Assembly (NCBI RefSeq): GCF_000214375.1
Contig: NC_015578.1
Coordinates: 2,046,001 to 2,110,000, forward strand
Direction of reading: 5' to 3'
DNA: 64,000 nucleotides
Origin: Treponema primitia ZAS-2
GTDB lineage: Bacteria > Spirochaetota > Spirochaetia > Treponematales > Breznakiellaceae
Shown here: piece by piece, positions 56,793 to 64,000 of the stretch
Numbering within the stretch: position 1 is the first letter of the stretch
Layout of the letters: each line of letters starts with the position of its first letter
Position numbers and translations under genes: made by a program
The notes under the pieces: model-generated
What the model was told of the DNA's origin: nothing
What the model saw: the letters and a program-made list of their open reading frames with translations, nothing else
Database searches by the model: none

Positions 56793-59747
56793 TTACTCCC
56801 AATAGAGCTTGGGATACAGCAGGGTGCCGCTGTTGCCCAGGTTCTTCCAGTATTTGCCGCTGCCGCTGCCGTCGCCAGTGCCCCATTCGGTGTTGGTGCC
56901 GATGGTGGGCCATCCGGTACCGAACTTCGTGGTGCCGCCGGTCTCAGTGCCGGAGGTGTCGTAGGGGCCGCCGCTGCCGCCAACGCCGTCGCCGGTATAG
57001 GTCGCCCAGTAGCAGGCGATGATGAAGGCTCTGCCGTAGTTGTACCCCGCCACGCCGCCGACATACGTGTTGCCGGAAACGCTGCCGGTGCTGTAGCAGG
57101 CGGTGATGGTGCCGACGTCGTTGTACCCCACCACGCCGCCGACATAGTCGGTGGTGCCCTTAACGACGCCGGTGCTGTAGCAGGCGGTGATGGTGCCGCT
57201 GGCGTTGTACCCCGCCACGCCGCCGACATTCTTGTTGCCGGAAACGCTGCCGGTGCTGTAGCAGGCGGTGAGGGGCTCTCTGTTCCGCCCCACCACGCCG
57301 CCGGCATTTTCGCCAGTGCCGGTAACGGAGCCGGTGCTGTAGCAGGCGGTGACGCTGCCGGCTACTTTGGTCCCCATCACGGATCTGTATGTGTTTACCC
57401 CCGCCACGCCGCCGACATTATCTCTGCCAGTAACGGGGCCGATGTTGGAGCAAGCGGTGACGCTGCCGCCTTCGATGTACCCCACCACGCCGCCGACATT
57501 TTCGCCAGTGCCGGAAACGGGGCCGGTGTTGGAGCAGGCGGTGACGCTGCTGGAGGAGTAGTTGTGCCCCACCACGCCGCCGACATAGTTGCTGCCGGAA
57601 ACAGAGCCGGTGTTAGTACATGCGGTGATGGTGCCTTGATTATACCCCGCCACGCCGCCAACATTCTCTCTGCCAGTAACGGAACCACTCGCTATACGCA
57701 CATTCTTCACCGTACCGCTGTAGACGAAGCCAAACAGTCCCTGGTAATCTGAATCGGATTTGTTTATATCCAGGTTGCTGATAGTCTTGCTGTCACCGTC
57801 GAAGGTCCCTTCAAATCTATTGCCGTTATCGCCCACCGGCGTCCATTCCTGGCCCATCAGGTCCAGGTCCACTTCCTGCTTGTAGTTGTTGCCAATGCCA
57901 ACCCGGGTCCTAATCAACTGGAACTCCGCATAGCTGCCGATGGGGATGGGGATGCTGCTGTCCACGCCATCCCGGAACTGGAGATTGCCGCTTGAGTTCA
58001 GCTTCAGGGTAACGGTATCTGTCGCCTTGCGGCCGATGAGGATTATGCCGGCATCGGTGGTGATGCTTTTGAGGAGGTCGCCCTCCACAACAGCGGTGAT
58101 GCCTCCTGTATAGTCGCCCAGAAAAGCCAGGTTCGCATTGGTGACCGATACCTTGACCCGGTTCTCGTACCAGTGATCGTTCTTCTTGGCCCGCACGCCC
58201 ACGGTGTAGATCCCCAGGCTCCGGCCGGTGCTCTTGAAGGTATAGACGGCCCTGCCGGTGGAGGCGTCTGCCTCCACGGGGCTCCCGTTCACCGTCCACT
58301 GGATGTTGTCGCCATAGCCGCTCCCGGTCAGGGTGAGGGTGAGGTTCTTGCTCGGCTTCACTATCAGTGGGGTGGTCGTCGAATCGCTAGTGATGGCGAA
58401 GGTGTGGGGCTCCGGGATGTCCCATTTGGGATCAGGCTTCGCCATGCCGCCTGAGGTTGCCGGGAAGATGACGGTGAAGCGCAGGGTGTTCATGGCGGTG
58501 TTGCCGCCGCCAATGGTCCCTGCGCTCACGGCCCAGTCGACGGGGAAGGACCCCTCGTTCACCGTGGGGGTGATGTCGCCTGAGAACTTGTAGCCGCTTT
58601 CGGCCGTCAGGGTGATGACCGCCCGGTAGGTGGCCCTGGGCTTGAACGCGGCGTCGGAGAAGTCGGCCCAGATACCGGGGCCGGTTTGCACCTGCCAGGT
58701 AAAGCCCGCTGTGGCCGCGAAGCCGTAGTGCGCTCCGACGGGGAGACGGGCCTCCCCCGTGGCCTCCCCGGTGGCGGGGGCCACCAGGCCGGTGACTGCG
58801 GCGGCTTCCACCAGCAGCGCCGCAAAGTCGTCGTCGGTAAAGGTCCAGTCCGCCGGCGGGATGGTGGTTTTCATATTCGAATACACATGGACCACGTCAT
58901 TTTTCCCCGCAGTCCGCCCCGTGGCGTCCGCCAGCCGCACCGTTAGGTCGTAGTACCCCGCAGGCACCGTCACGCCGGTTCCCGCATAGGTCACCGTGCC
59001 GTCGGTGTCGGTACCGACGCTCAAAGCAGGCGCAGTCTCGCCCCCCAGATTCCGCAGGGTCAGGGTGAGGTCCGTGGTCGTCGCCGGGTAGCTGATGGTA
59101 TAGTCCAGCGTTCCGGTCCCGGTCTCAGCCCCGGTCCCGTCCACCGGTTTCAGCGCCACTGTGACGGTGAGGTCGTCGCCATCGCCCACCTCGATGGCGG
59201 TGGTGTCGTCGTCGATCTTCCCGACCCCGGTCCCCACCAGCTTAGCGTCGTCCTCATCGCCAACATACGCCTTCACGTCCAGGGTGTAGGACCCCACCGC
59301 CAGGATGAAGTTCCCGAAGCTGTCCTGGTCCACTTTCACCACCGTGGACCCGCTCCCCGTTATATCCGTCCAAGTATAGGTATAGGTAAGATCCCCCGTA
59401 TCAGGCGGCGTCGGGTACACAGTCCGCTGCGGACCCTGCGGGTCCGCTTGGAGTTTCGGCGCCGCCGAAACTCCAGGCCCAGGCCCAAGGCCGGAGACTT
59501 CCACCCGCACCGTGCCCAGGCCGCCGCCCGCAGGGGCCCCTTGCGGGCCCCCCACCGGGGCAGACACCGGGACCGCACACCCGGCCAGGGCCAGCACGAA
59601 GCCCAGCGCCCAGAGCTGGAGTTTCGGCATAGCCGAAACTCCAAGACGAAAAAGGAGCCTGCCGACCAAGGTCGGGGCGCCTTTTTCGTCCCTGTTCCGA
59701 AGGAACTTGCCAGCGCCTTTTCCAGCTTTCTTTTTACTATTTATCAT
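56793..59747 (-). CDS. Large surface lipoprotein with Ig-like and eight GLUG repeats
   Basis: 984 residues from ATG 59745-59747 (GAGGAG upstream; an ATG further out has no ribosome site). Signal and lipobox (LALAGC) follow palindrome-encoded residues (KFLRN, DEKGAPTLVGRLLFRLG, VSAMPKLQ). Ig-like and cell-surface domains fill about 80-600 (LTLTGSGYGDNIQWTVNGSP). Eight GLUG-type repeats (GGVVGYN...ITACYSTGSVSG) near the end, DNA 57010-57690, then KLYWE. Probably exposed or outer-membrane anchored, an adhesin-like or protease-related protein. Function not established. Confidence 0.82.
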   Translation of the reverse strand: MINSKKKAGKGAGKFLRNRDEKGAPTLVGRLLFRLGVSAMPKLQLWALGFVLALAGCAVPVSAPVGGPQGAPAGGGLGTVRVEVSGLGPGPGVSAAPKLQADPQGPQRTVYPTPPDTGDLTYTYTWTDITGSGSTVVKVDQDSFGNFILAVGSYTLDVKAYVGDEDDAKLVGTGVGKIDDDTTAIEVGDGDDLTVTVALKPVDGTGAETGTGTLDYTISYPATTTDLTLTLRNLGGETAPALSVGTDTDGTVTYAGTGVTVPAGYYDLTVRLADATGRTAGKNDVVHVYSNMKTTIPPADWTFTDDDFAALLVEAAAVTGLVAPATGEATGEARLPVGAHYGFAATAGFTWQVQTGPGIWADFSDAAFKPRATYRAVITLTAESGYKFSGDITPTVNEGSFPVDWAVSAGTIGGGNTAMNTLRFTVIFPATSGGMAKPDPKWDIPEPHTFAITSDSTTTPLIVKPSKNLTLTLTGSGYGDNIQWTVNGSPVEADASTGRAVYTFKSTGRSLGIYTVGVRAKKNDHWYENRVKVSVTNANLAFLGDYTGGITAVVEGDLLKSITTDAGIILIGRKATDTVTLKLNSSGNLQFRDGVDSSIPIPIGSYAEFQLIRTRVGIGNNYKQEVDLDLMGQEWTPVGDNGNRFEGTFDGDSKTISNLDINKSDSDYQGLFGFVYSGTVKNVRIASGSVTGRENVGGVAGYNQGTITACTNTGSVSGSNYVGGVVGHNYSSSSVTACSNTGPVSGTGENVGGVVGYIEGGSVTACSNIGPVTGRDNVGGVAGVNTYRSVMGTKVAGSVTACYSTGSVTGTGENAGGVVGRNREPLTACYSTGSVSGNKNVGGVAGYNASGTITACYSTGVVKGTTDYVGGVVGYNDVGTITACYSTGSVSGNTYVGGVAGYNYGRAFIIACYWATYTGDGVGGSGGPYDTSGTETGGTTKFGTGWPTIGTNTEWGTGDGSGSGKYWKNLGNSGTLLYPKLYWE
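57010..57690. repeat. DNA repeat array encoding GLUG motifs (8 units)
   Basis: Tandem imperfect units of about 66-100 bp, with GCCGGTGCTGTAGCAGGCGG-like sequence recurring in each. Repeats of this similarity can expand or contract by recombination. Confidence 0.75.
59429..59474. repeat. Two palindromes in the mature part of the lipoprotein
   Basis: GCGGACCC-tgc-GGGTCCGC (59429-59447) and GGAGTTTCGGC-gcc-GCCGAAACTCC (59450-59474). They account for residues PGVSAAPKLQADPQ, which are absent at the same place in the paralogue at 55846-56703. Confidence 0.75.
59618..59706. repeat. Three consecutive palindromes in a signal region
   Basis: GGAGTTTCGGC-ata-GCCGAAACTCC (59618-59642); GACGAAAAAGG ... 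CCGACC-aa-GGTCGG ... CCTTTTTCGTC (59645-59690); GTTCC-gaa-GGAAC (59694-59706). All in frame, with no stop. Confidence 0.78.
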
Positions 59748-59839
59748 ACCTATACTCCTCATGTACGTATCCCCGTACATCCTGCTTTGTTCATCAACCC
59801 CAAAAAGGCGGCAGGCGCTTTTTCCTGCCCCCCGGCCCT

Positions 59840-59911
59840 GGAGTTTGCGCTACTTGCAACGCAGTTCCCCGCGCATGACGCAAACTCCCAGCAAGTTCCG
59901 AAGGAACTTGC
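59840..59911. repeat. Palindromes downstream of the second GLUG gene
   Basis: GGAGTTTGCG ... CGCAAACTCC (59840-59888, with a longer inner insert) and GCAAGTTCC-gaa-GGAACTTGC (59891-59911), between the GLUG genes. The last is identical to 56613-56633. Confidence 0.75.
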
Positions 59912-59925
59912 CCGTAGCCTTTTTA

Positions 59926-62499
59926 TTACTTCTCCCACCAGAGCTTGGGATACACCGGCCTGCCGCTGTTCCAGCCACCCAGGCTCTTCCAGTAGTTGCC
60001 GCTGGTGCCGTCGTGGTTGCCGATGGCCCATTGGGCACTGGCGTCGTTGCTGGGCCATGCGTCGCCCTCGCCGAACTTCGTGCCGCCGCCGTCGCTGCTA
60101 GTACTTCCGGTAACATCGGTTCTTTCTATCCAGTAGCAGGCGGTGGTGCTGCCGCTGTTTTTATTCCCCACCACGGCGCCGACATTGCTGCCGCTTGCAA
60201 CGACGGCGCCGATGTTGTAGCAGGCGGTGACGTTGGTGTTCCAGTTCCGCCCCACCACGCCGCCGACATTGGGGCTGGGGGTGGTGCAGATAACGTCGCC
60301 GGTGTTGTAGCAGGCGGTGACCGTGACACCTTGGTCCAAATACCCCACCACGCCGCCGACACTGATGCTGTAATAGGTGCCGGTGCCGGTAACGTTGCCG
60401 GTGTTGGAGCAGGCGGTGATGGTGCTGAATTCTAAGCCAGTTCCCACCACGCCGCCGACACCGTTATTGCTGTTGGTGCCGGTAACGTCGCCGCTGTTGG
60501 AGCAGTCGATGATGGCGCCACGGTTTTCCCCCGCCACGCCGCCGACCCTGTTCCTGCCGGTAACGGAACCGCTCGCTATATGCACATTCTGCACCGTGCC
60601 GTTTTGGCCCACATACCCGAACAGCCCCTGGTCATCAGCAGAGGTGTTGCTTATAAACAGGTTGCTGATAGCCTTGCCGCCGCCGTCGAAGGTCCCCTTA
60701 AATTGGGCGGCGCTGCTGCTGGCGCCTATCGCCGTCCATTGCTGGCCGGACCATGCGCTGCCCTTGCTGGCTGGAGGAATGCCCATCAGGTCCAGGTCCG
60801 CTTCCTGCTTGTACTTGCCAGACAGACCGCCGGACGCAGTCCTAATCAACTGGAACTCCCCATAGCTGCCGATGGGGATACTGCCACTCACGGCAGTCCG
60901 GAACTGGAGTTTGCCGTCCGCGCCCAGATTCAGGGTAACCGGCTCATCCGCCTTGCGGCCAATGAGGATGGGGTCTTTCCCCGTGGGGGTGATGCTTTTG
61001 AGGAGGCCGTCCTCCACAACAGCGGTGATGCCTCCCAGGTAGTCGCCCTCAAGAACCAGCTTTGCCTCGATGACAAAGACCGTGATCGTGACCCAATTCT
61101 CGTACCAACGGCCGTCTGTTGTTTTGGCCTGCACACCTACGGTATAGGTCCCCAGGCTCCGGCCTGCGCCCTTGAAGATGTAGGCGGGGTCGTCTGCGGC
61201 CACGGGACTCCCGTTCACCGTCCACTGGATGTCGCTGTAGCCGCTCCCGGTCAGGGTGAGGGTGAGGGTCCCGGCGGCGCTTATCCAGTCGGTGTCGCGG
61301 CTTTTGTTGATGGCCAGGGTCTGGGGTTTCGGGATGTCCCATTCGGGCTCAACCTTCGCTATGTCGCCTGAGGTTGCCGGGAAGCTGACGGTGAAGGTGA
61401 GGGTGTTTTCGGCGGTGTCGCCGCTCAGGGTCACGTCGCCCACGGTCCCGCCGGAGGTGGTGTTCACCGTGGGGGTGGCGGAGAACTTGTAGCCGCTATC
61501 GGCCTTCAGGGTGATGGCCGCCCGGTAGGTGGCCAGGACGAAGTTGCCGGAGAAGTCGGTCCAGGTATAGGTGGGGCTGCTCCCGGAGCGCAGCTTCCAG
61601 GTGAGGCCCGTCACCGTGTAGTGGGCGCCGCCAGCGACGCTCAGGCTGCTGAGTATCGCCGGAGCCTTCCCCGTGACGGGGGCCACAAGGTTGGTGACTG
61701 CGGCGGTTTCCACCAGCAGCGCCGTAAAGTCGGCGTCGGTAAAGGTCCAGTCCGCTGCCGGGATGGTGGTTTTCATATTCTGATACACATGGACCACGTC
61801 ATTTTTCCCCGCAGTGCGCCCCAGGCTGTCCACAAGCCGCACGGTCAGGTCGTAGTACCCCGCAGGCGCCGGCAGGTTGGGCGCCCCATGGGTCCGCTGG
61901 CCGGCGCCGTCATCGGTATAGGGGCTCAAATCAGGCGCAGTCCCGCCCCCCGCCTTTGCCAGGGTGAGTGCAACAAGGGTCGCCGTTGCCGGGTAGCTGA
62001 TGGCATAGTCGATGGCGCCTTGCCCGCTGTCCGCTATGGGGCGGAGGAGGATGGGTATGTTCTGAACCCCGGCTTCAGCGCTAACCGTAAAGGGTGTGGC
62101 GATGCTCTCTCCCACCAGCTGTTCATGATCCGCGTCGAGGTAGGCCTTTGCGGTCACCGCCCAGTCCCCGGTTTCCAGGGTATACACGCCGTCCCCGTCT
62201 GCTGCGGGGGTCTTGCTTTCGCCGCCCTTGGTAAAGGTATACGCCGGGAAAAGCCCCGCCGGTGCCGGCGCTGAGGGAAAGACGGTCCGCCCGGGCCCGG
62301 CCTGCAGGGCCGGGGAAGAGCGGAGCGCCGGCGAGGCCTGGGCGCTGCTGCCAAAGCCCGGGGCAAAGCGCACCTGCGCCGTCCCCCCCGGGGCCTGCGG
62401 CGGCGGCGACGCCGGGTTGGCGCACGAGAGGGCCAAGGCGGCCAGAAGCGCCCCAAAGGCCGGGAAAACCGGCATAAAACCTTTCACTATCTTGCTCAT
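59926..62499 (-). CDS. Large surface lipoprotein with Ig-like and five GLUG repeats
   Basis: 857 residues, lipobox ALALSC at Cys26 (MSKIVKGFMPVFPAFGALLA). The domain order matches the 984-residue protein (PAGYYDLTVRLVDSLGRTAGKN, LTLTGSGYSDIQWTVNGSP, SGSVTGRNRVGGVAGENRG). Five GLUG units, DNA 60120-60575, end with VYPKLWWEK. The signal region carries no palindrome here, so the palindromes are gained or lost independently. Confidence 0.83.
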   Translation of the reverse strand: MSKIVKGFMPVFPAFGALLAALALSCANPASPPPQAPGGTAQVRFAPGFGSSAQASPALRSSPALQAGPGRTVFPSAPAPAGLFPAYTFTKGGESKTPAADGDGVYTLETGDWAVTAKAYLDADHEQLVGESIATPFTVSAEAGVQNIPILLRPIADSGQGAIDYAISYPATATLVALTLAKAGGGTAPDLSPYTDDGAGQRTHGAPNLPAPAGYYDLTVRLVDSLGRTAGKNDVVHVYQNMKTTIPAADWTFTDADFTALLVETAAVTNLVAPVTGKAPAILSSLSVAGGAHYTVTGLTWKLRSGSSPTYTWTDFSGNFVLATYRAAITLKADSGYKFSATPTVNTTSGGTVGDVTLSGDTAENTLTFTVSFPATSGDIAKVEPEWDIPKPQTLAINKSRDTDWISAAGTLTLTLTGSGYSDIQWTVNGSPVAADDPAYIFKGAGRSLGTYTVGVQAKTTDGRWYENWVTITVFVIEAKLVLEGDYLGGITAVVEDGLLKSITPTGKDPILIGRKADEPVTLNLGADGKLQFRTAVSGSIPIGSYGEFQLIRTASGGLSGKYKQEADLDLMGIPPASKGSAWSGQQWTAIGASSSAAQFKGTFDGGGKAISNLFISNTSADDQGLFGYVGQNGTVQNVHIASGSVTGRNRVGGVAGENRGAIIDCSNSGDVTGTNSNNGVGGVVGTGLEFSTITACSNTGNVTGTGTYYSISVGGVVGYLDQGVTVTACYNTGDVICTTPSPNVGGVVGRNWNTNVTACYNIGAVVASGSNVGAVVGNKNSGSTTACYWIERTDVTGSTSSDGGGTKFGEGDAWPSNDASAQWAIGNHDGTSGNYWKSLGGWNSGRPVYPKLWWEK
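60120..60575. repeat. DNA repeat array encoding GLUG motifs (5 units)
   Basis: Imperfect units matching those at 57010-57690. Confidence 0.7.
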
Positions 62500-62508
62500 A
62501 CCTTCCCC

Positions 62509-64000
62509 CTATTCCTCAACCGTAATGCTAATCGTCGTGGTATAGGGCACGCCGCCCTGCACCACCCGGAGCGTCAGCCGGTATATCCCGGTGTCCCGGC
62601 CGGCGCTGTCAAAGGTATAGGACGCCCCGGTCTCCCCCTCCTGCACCACGCCGCCTATGCTCCACTGGTAGCTGTCGCCAGAGCCGCCGCCTGTCACTGT
62701 AACGGGGAGGGTCTTCGCCGTGCCGCCCGCCCCGGCCCGCGAAAGGGCCGCCGTATTGCCCGGCAGGTCGGTAACGATGGCATGGTTCGCCACCCACGCG
62801 GTGATTCCCGGTTTCCCGGCGGGGTATATAGTTACCGTGGTGTTTGCAATGCTCCCCGGCGCGGTGTAGTTGCCCGCCGCCGCCCCGGTCAGGGCGATAT
62901 TGCTGATGGCAACGTCCTTGTCATTACCGGGGGCGGTATCCGCCATGGTCCCGGTCGCCGTGATGGTGACATCATCACTGCCCACCTTGTTTGTTGGCGT
63001 AATGGTGACAGTCACCGTTTTCGTGTCGTTATAAACCCGGTCCGTGGCCGTTGCCGTGGCGGTCAGGGGGCGCGGGACAACGGTTACCGTCAGGGCTGCG
63101 GTGGCCGCAGCCCCGCCGTCATAGCTCACGGTAATGGTCGCGGCATAGGTCCCCGCCGCAAGGCCCGCCGCAGGCTGCACGGTCCGCGTAGCAATACTGC
63201 CCCCGGCGCTCACCGCATCCCCGGAACCGCCCAGCACAAAGGCGTCCTTCCCGTCGCCGCTCAGGGCAACCGAGCTGATAGCCGCATCCGCAGTCCCGCT
63301 ATTGGTAATAGTAATAGTCTTCGCCCCAGGCCGCTCCCCGCCATAGACCGCCCCGTCAAAACTGGGGGCCGCCACCCCAAGGATGGAGGCCGGGGGCGGT
63401 ATCAGTAGCGGGTTCGGGTCCGAAACCACCGCGCCTGGAGCCAAGCCCCCGTCAGCGAGCTTGTCCAGGCCCACCAGGGTAAGGGTCCCATCATCGCCGA
63501 TGGCAAACCCCAGTTCCGCATCCCCGCCGCCGCTTCCGCCGCCGGCCACGATGATAGTATCCCCGGTAATGGTATAGGGGTACTCCCGTGGAACCCCGTC
63601 AATGACAATAGTGATCCGCCCGTCCTCGCCAAGGGTAATGCCGACCTGGGCGCTCCCGCCGCCGGCCCTGGGCGCCGTAAGGGTGATTTCCCCAGCCGCT
63701 ATCAAGGCCGCCTCGTTCTGTTCAGAGCGGTCCTTTGCGGGATTAGCCCCCGTATGCCGGGGGCTAACCGGGATATCCAGAATTGCCGAAAGGTTCCCCG
63801 CCGCGTCCGCCACCACGATATAAACCGTGTAACCAGCCCCCGCCGCAAGCCCTTCCAAAAGAATAGCGTTTATCCCCACCACCGCCGTGCCGCTCGCCCC
63901 GTCAGCTTGTATCGTCTGTGGGGAAGGTGCGCTATCAGCTTCGGGGAGTACTATGTAGTAGAAAGTCCCCCCCTCATCGGCGCTGAATTTGATGGTTGCA
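62509..64000 (-). CDS. Surface protein with choice-of-anchor and YDG-like domains (5' end outside window)
   Basis: Open from the right edge to the stop at 62509, 497 codons; the start is beyond the window. Domains, in order: Ig-like (FYYIVLPEADS, YTVYIVVADAAGNLSA), a choice-of-anchor type repeat (GGERPGAKTITITNSGTADAAISSV), a YDG-like domain (ATDRVYNDTKTVTVTIT), and a final Ig-like domain (WSIGGVVQEGETGASYTF ... ISITVEE). The palindrome GGTGACAGTCACC (63004-63016) lies in the KTVTVT segment. It ends 10 bases before the next gene's start; likely one operon of surface proteins. Confidence 0.78.
   Translation of the reverse strand, partial: ATIKFSADEGGTFYYIVLPEADSAPSPQTIQADGASGTAVVGINAILLEGLAAGAGYTVYIVVADAAGNLSAILDIPVSPRHTGANPAKDRSEQNEAALIAAGEITLTAPRAGGGSAQVGITLGEDGRITIVIDGVPREYPYTITGDTIIVAGGGSGGGDAELGFAIGDDGTLTLVGLDKLADGGLAPGAVVSDPNPLLIPPPASILGVAAPSFDGAVYGGERPGAKTITITNSGTADAAISSVALSGDGKDAFVLGGSGDAVSAGGSIATRTVQPAAGLAAGTYAATITVSYDGGAAATAALTVTVVPRPLTATATATDRVYNDTKTVTVTITPTNKVGSDDVTITATGTMADTAPGNDKDVAISNIALTGAAAGNYTAPGSIANTTVTIYPAGKPGITAWVANHAIVTDLPGNTAALSRAGAGGTAKTLPVTVTGGGSGDSYQWSIGGVVQEGETGASYTFDSAGRDTGIYRLTLRVVQGGVPYTTTISITVEE
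63004..63016. repeat. GGTGACAGTCACC palindrome inside a coding region
   Basis: Third copy of the 13-bp core, here encoding TVTVT on the minus strand. Confidence 0.6.

Noticed and set aside
57010-57690. Regular repeats that could look like a CRISPR array
   Set aside because: Units are imperfect, vary in length, stay in one reading frame and encode GLUG motifs. There are no conserved direct repeats with unique spacers.

Overview
This looks like a chromosomal piece of a free-living or gut-associated spirochaete, most likely a Treponema of the termite-gut type. That is inference, not proof. It rests on the mix of genes: indolepyruvate ferredoxin oxidoreductase with phenylacetate-CoA ligases, many lipoprotein substrate-binding proteins, large lipoproteins with GLUG repeats, an HD-GYP protein and an integron-style cassette array (known in Treponema denticola). 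The core is moderately GC-rich. The accessory blocks at about 8.6-16.4 kb and 54.9-55.7 kb are strikingly AT-rich and look imported.

Layout. 1-2946 (minus): four translationally coupled phage-structural-like genes, the last running off the left edge. 3.0-4.2 kb: a TacT-like GNAT toxin candidate behind a 50-residue partner gene, and a second orphan copy of that partner with its own promoter. 4.2-7.2 kb: a TetR regulator and a flavodoxin/ferredoxin fusion - secreted protein - SDR operon, sharing one palindromic operator. 7.3-8.6 kb: an IS256-family element. 8.9-16.3 kb: seven attC-like recombination sites, all in one orientation, separating cassettes that encode MazF, Fic and Phd/ParE-type toxin-antitoxin modules, a methyltransferase, a GHKL ATPase + STAS-like pair and two unknown proteins. 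No integron integrase is visible, so the array is a CALIN in this window. 16.4-18.9 kb: a second IS256-family copy inserted into a third, degenerate one. 19.0-24.4 kb: an orphan YgiT antitoxin with the deleted remnant of its toxin, then housekeeping genes (HD-GYP, CorC/HlyC family, DEAD-box helicase, a frameshifted glycosyltransferase).

24.6-29.7 kb: a sodium:solute symporter, iorA, iorB and paaK, an aromatic amino-acid / arylpyruvate to arylacetyl-CoA module. 30.0-42.5 kb: a cluster I do not recognise as a described system. It has four THI5/SsuA-like lipoprotein binding proteins, three paralogous radical-SAM proteins with a CX8CX2C cluster motif, one ABC ATPase, one permease and two arylsulfotransferase-like proteins, driven by two homologous promoters with the same TCCTATA/TATAGGA operator arms. 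42.6-49.8 kb: a complete Dpp/Opp-type peptide transporter, a second paaK and an ACT-domain protein. 49.9-53.1 kb: glycogen synthase, a HEPN/MNT pair and a membrane protein. 53.4-54.5 kb (minus): three small genes of unknown function preceded by repeated GC-rich hairpin leaders. 54.9-64.0 kb (minus): a YkgJ-type cysteine-cluster protein and four surface-type proteins with Ig-like and GLUG repeats.

Two signals run through the window. First, short palindromes with a 3-base loop (often GAA/TTC) occur inside reading frames. Comparing the three transposase copies shows that one is an in-frame insertion of 5 codons, and similar units decorate the signal-peptide region of the surface lipoproteins. 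This resembles the palindromic coding elements known from Rickettsia. Second, the attC sites carry the same kind of 3-base-loop hairpin in their variable centre. The best candidates for undescribed biology are therefore the radical-SAM/binding-protein/arylsulfotransferase cluster, the palindromic coding elements, and the integrase-less cassette array flanked by direct IS copies.
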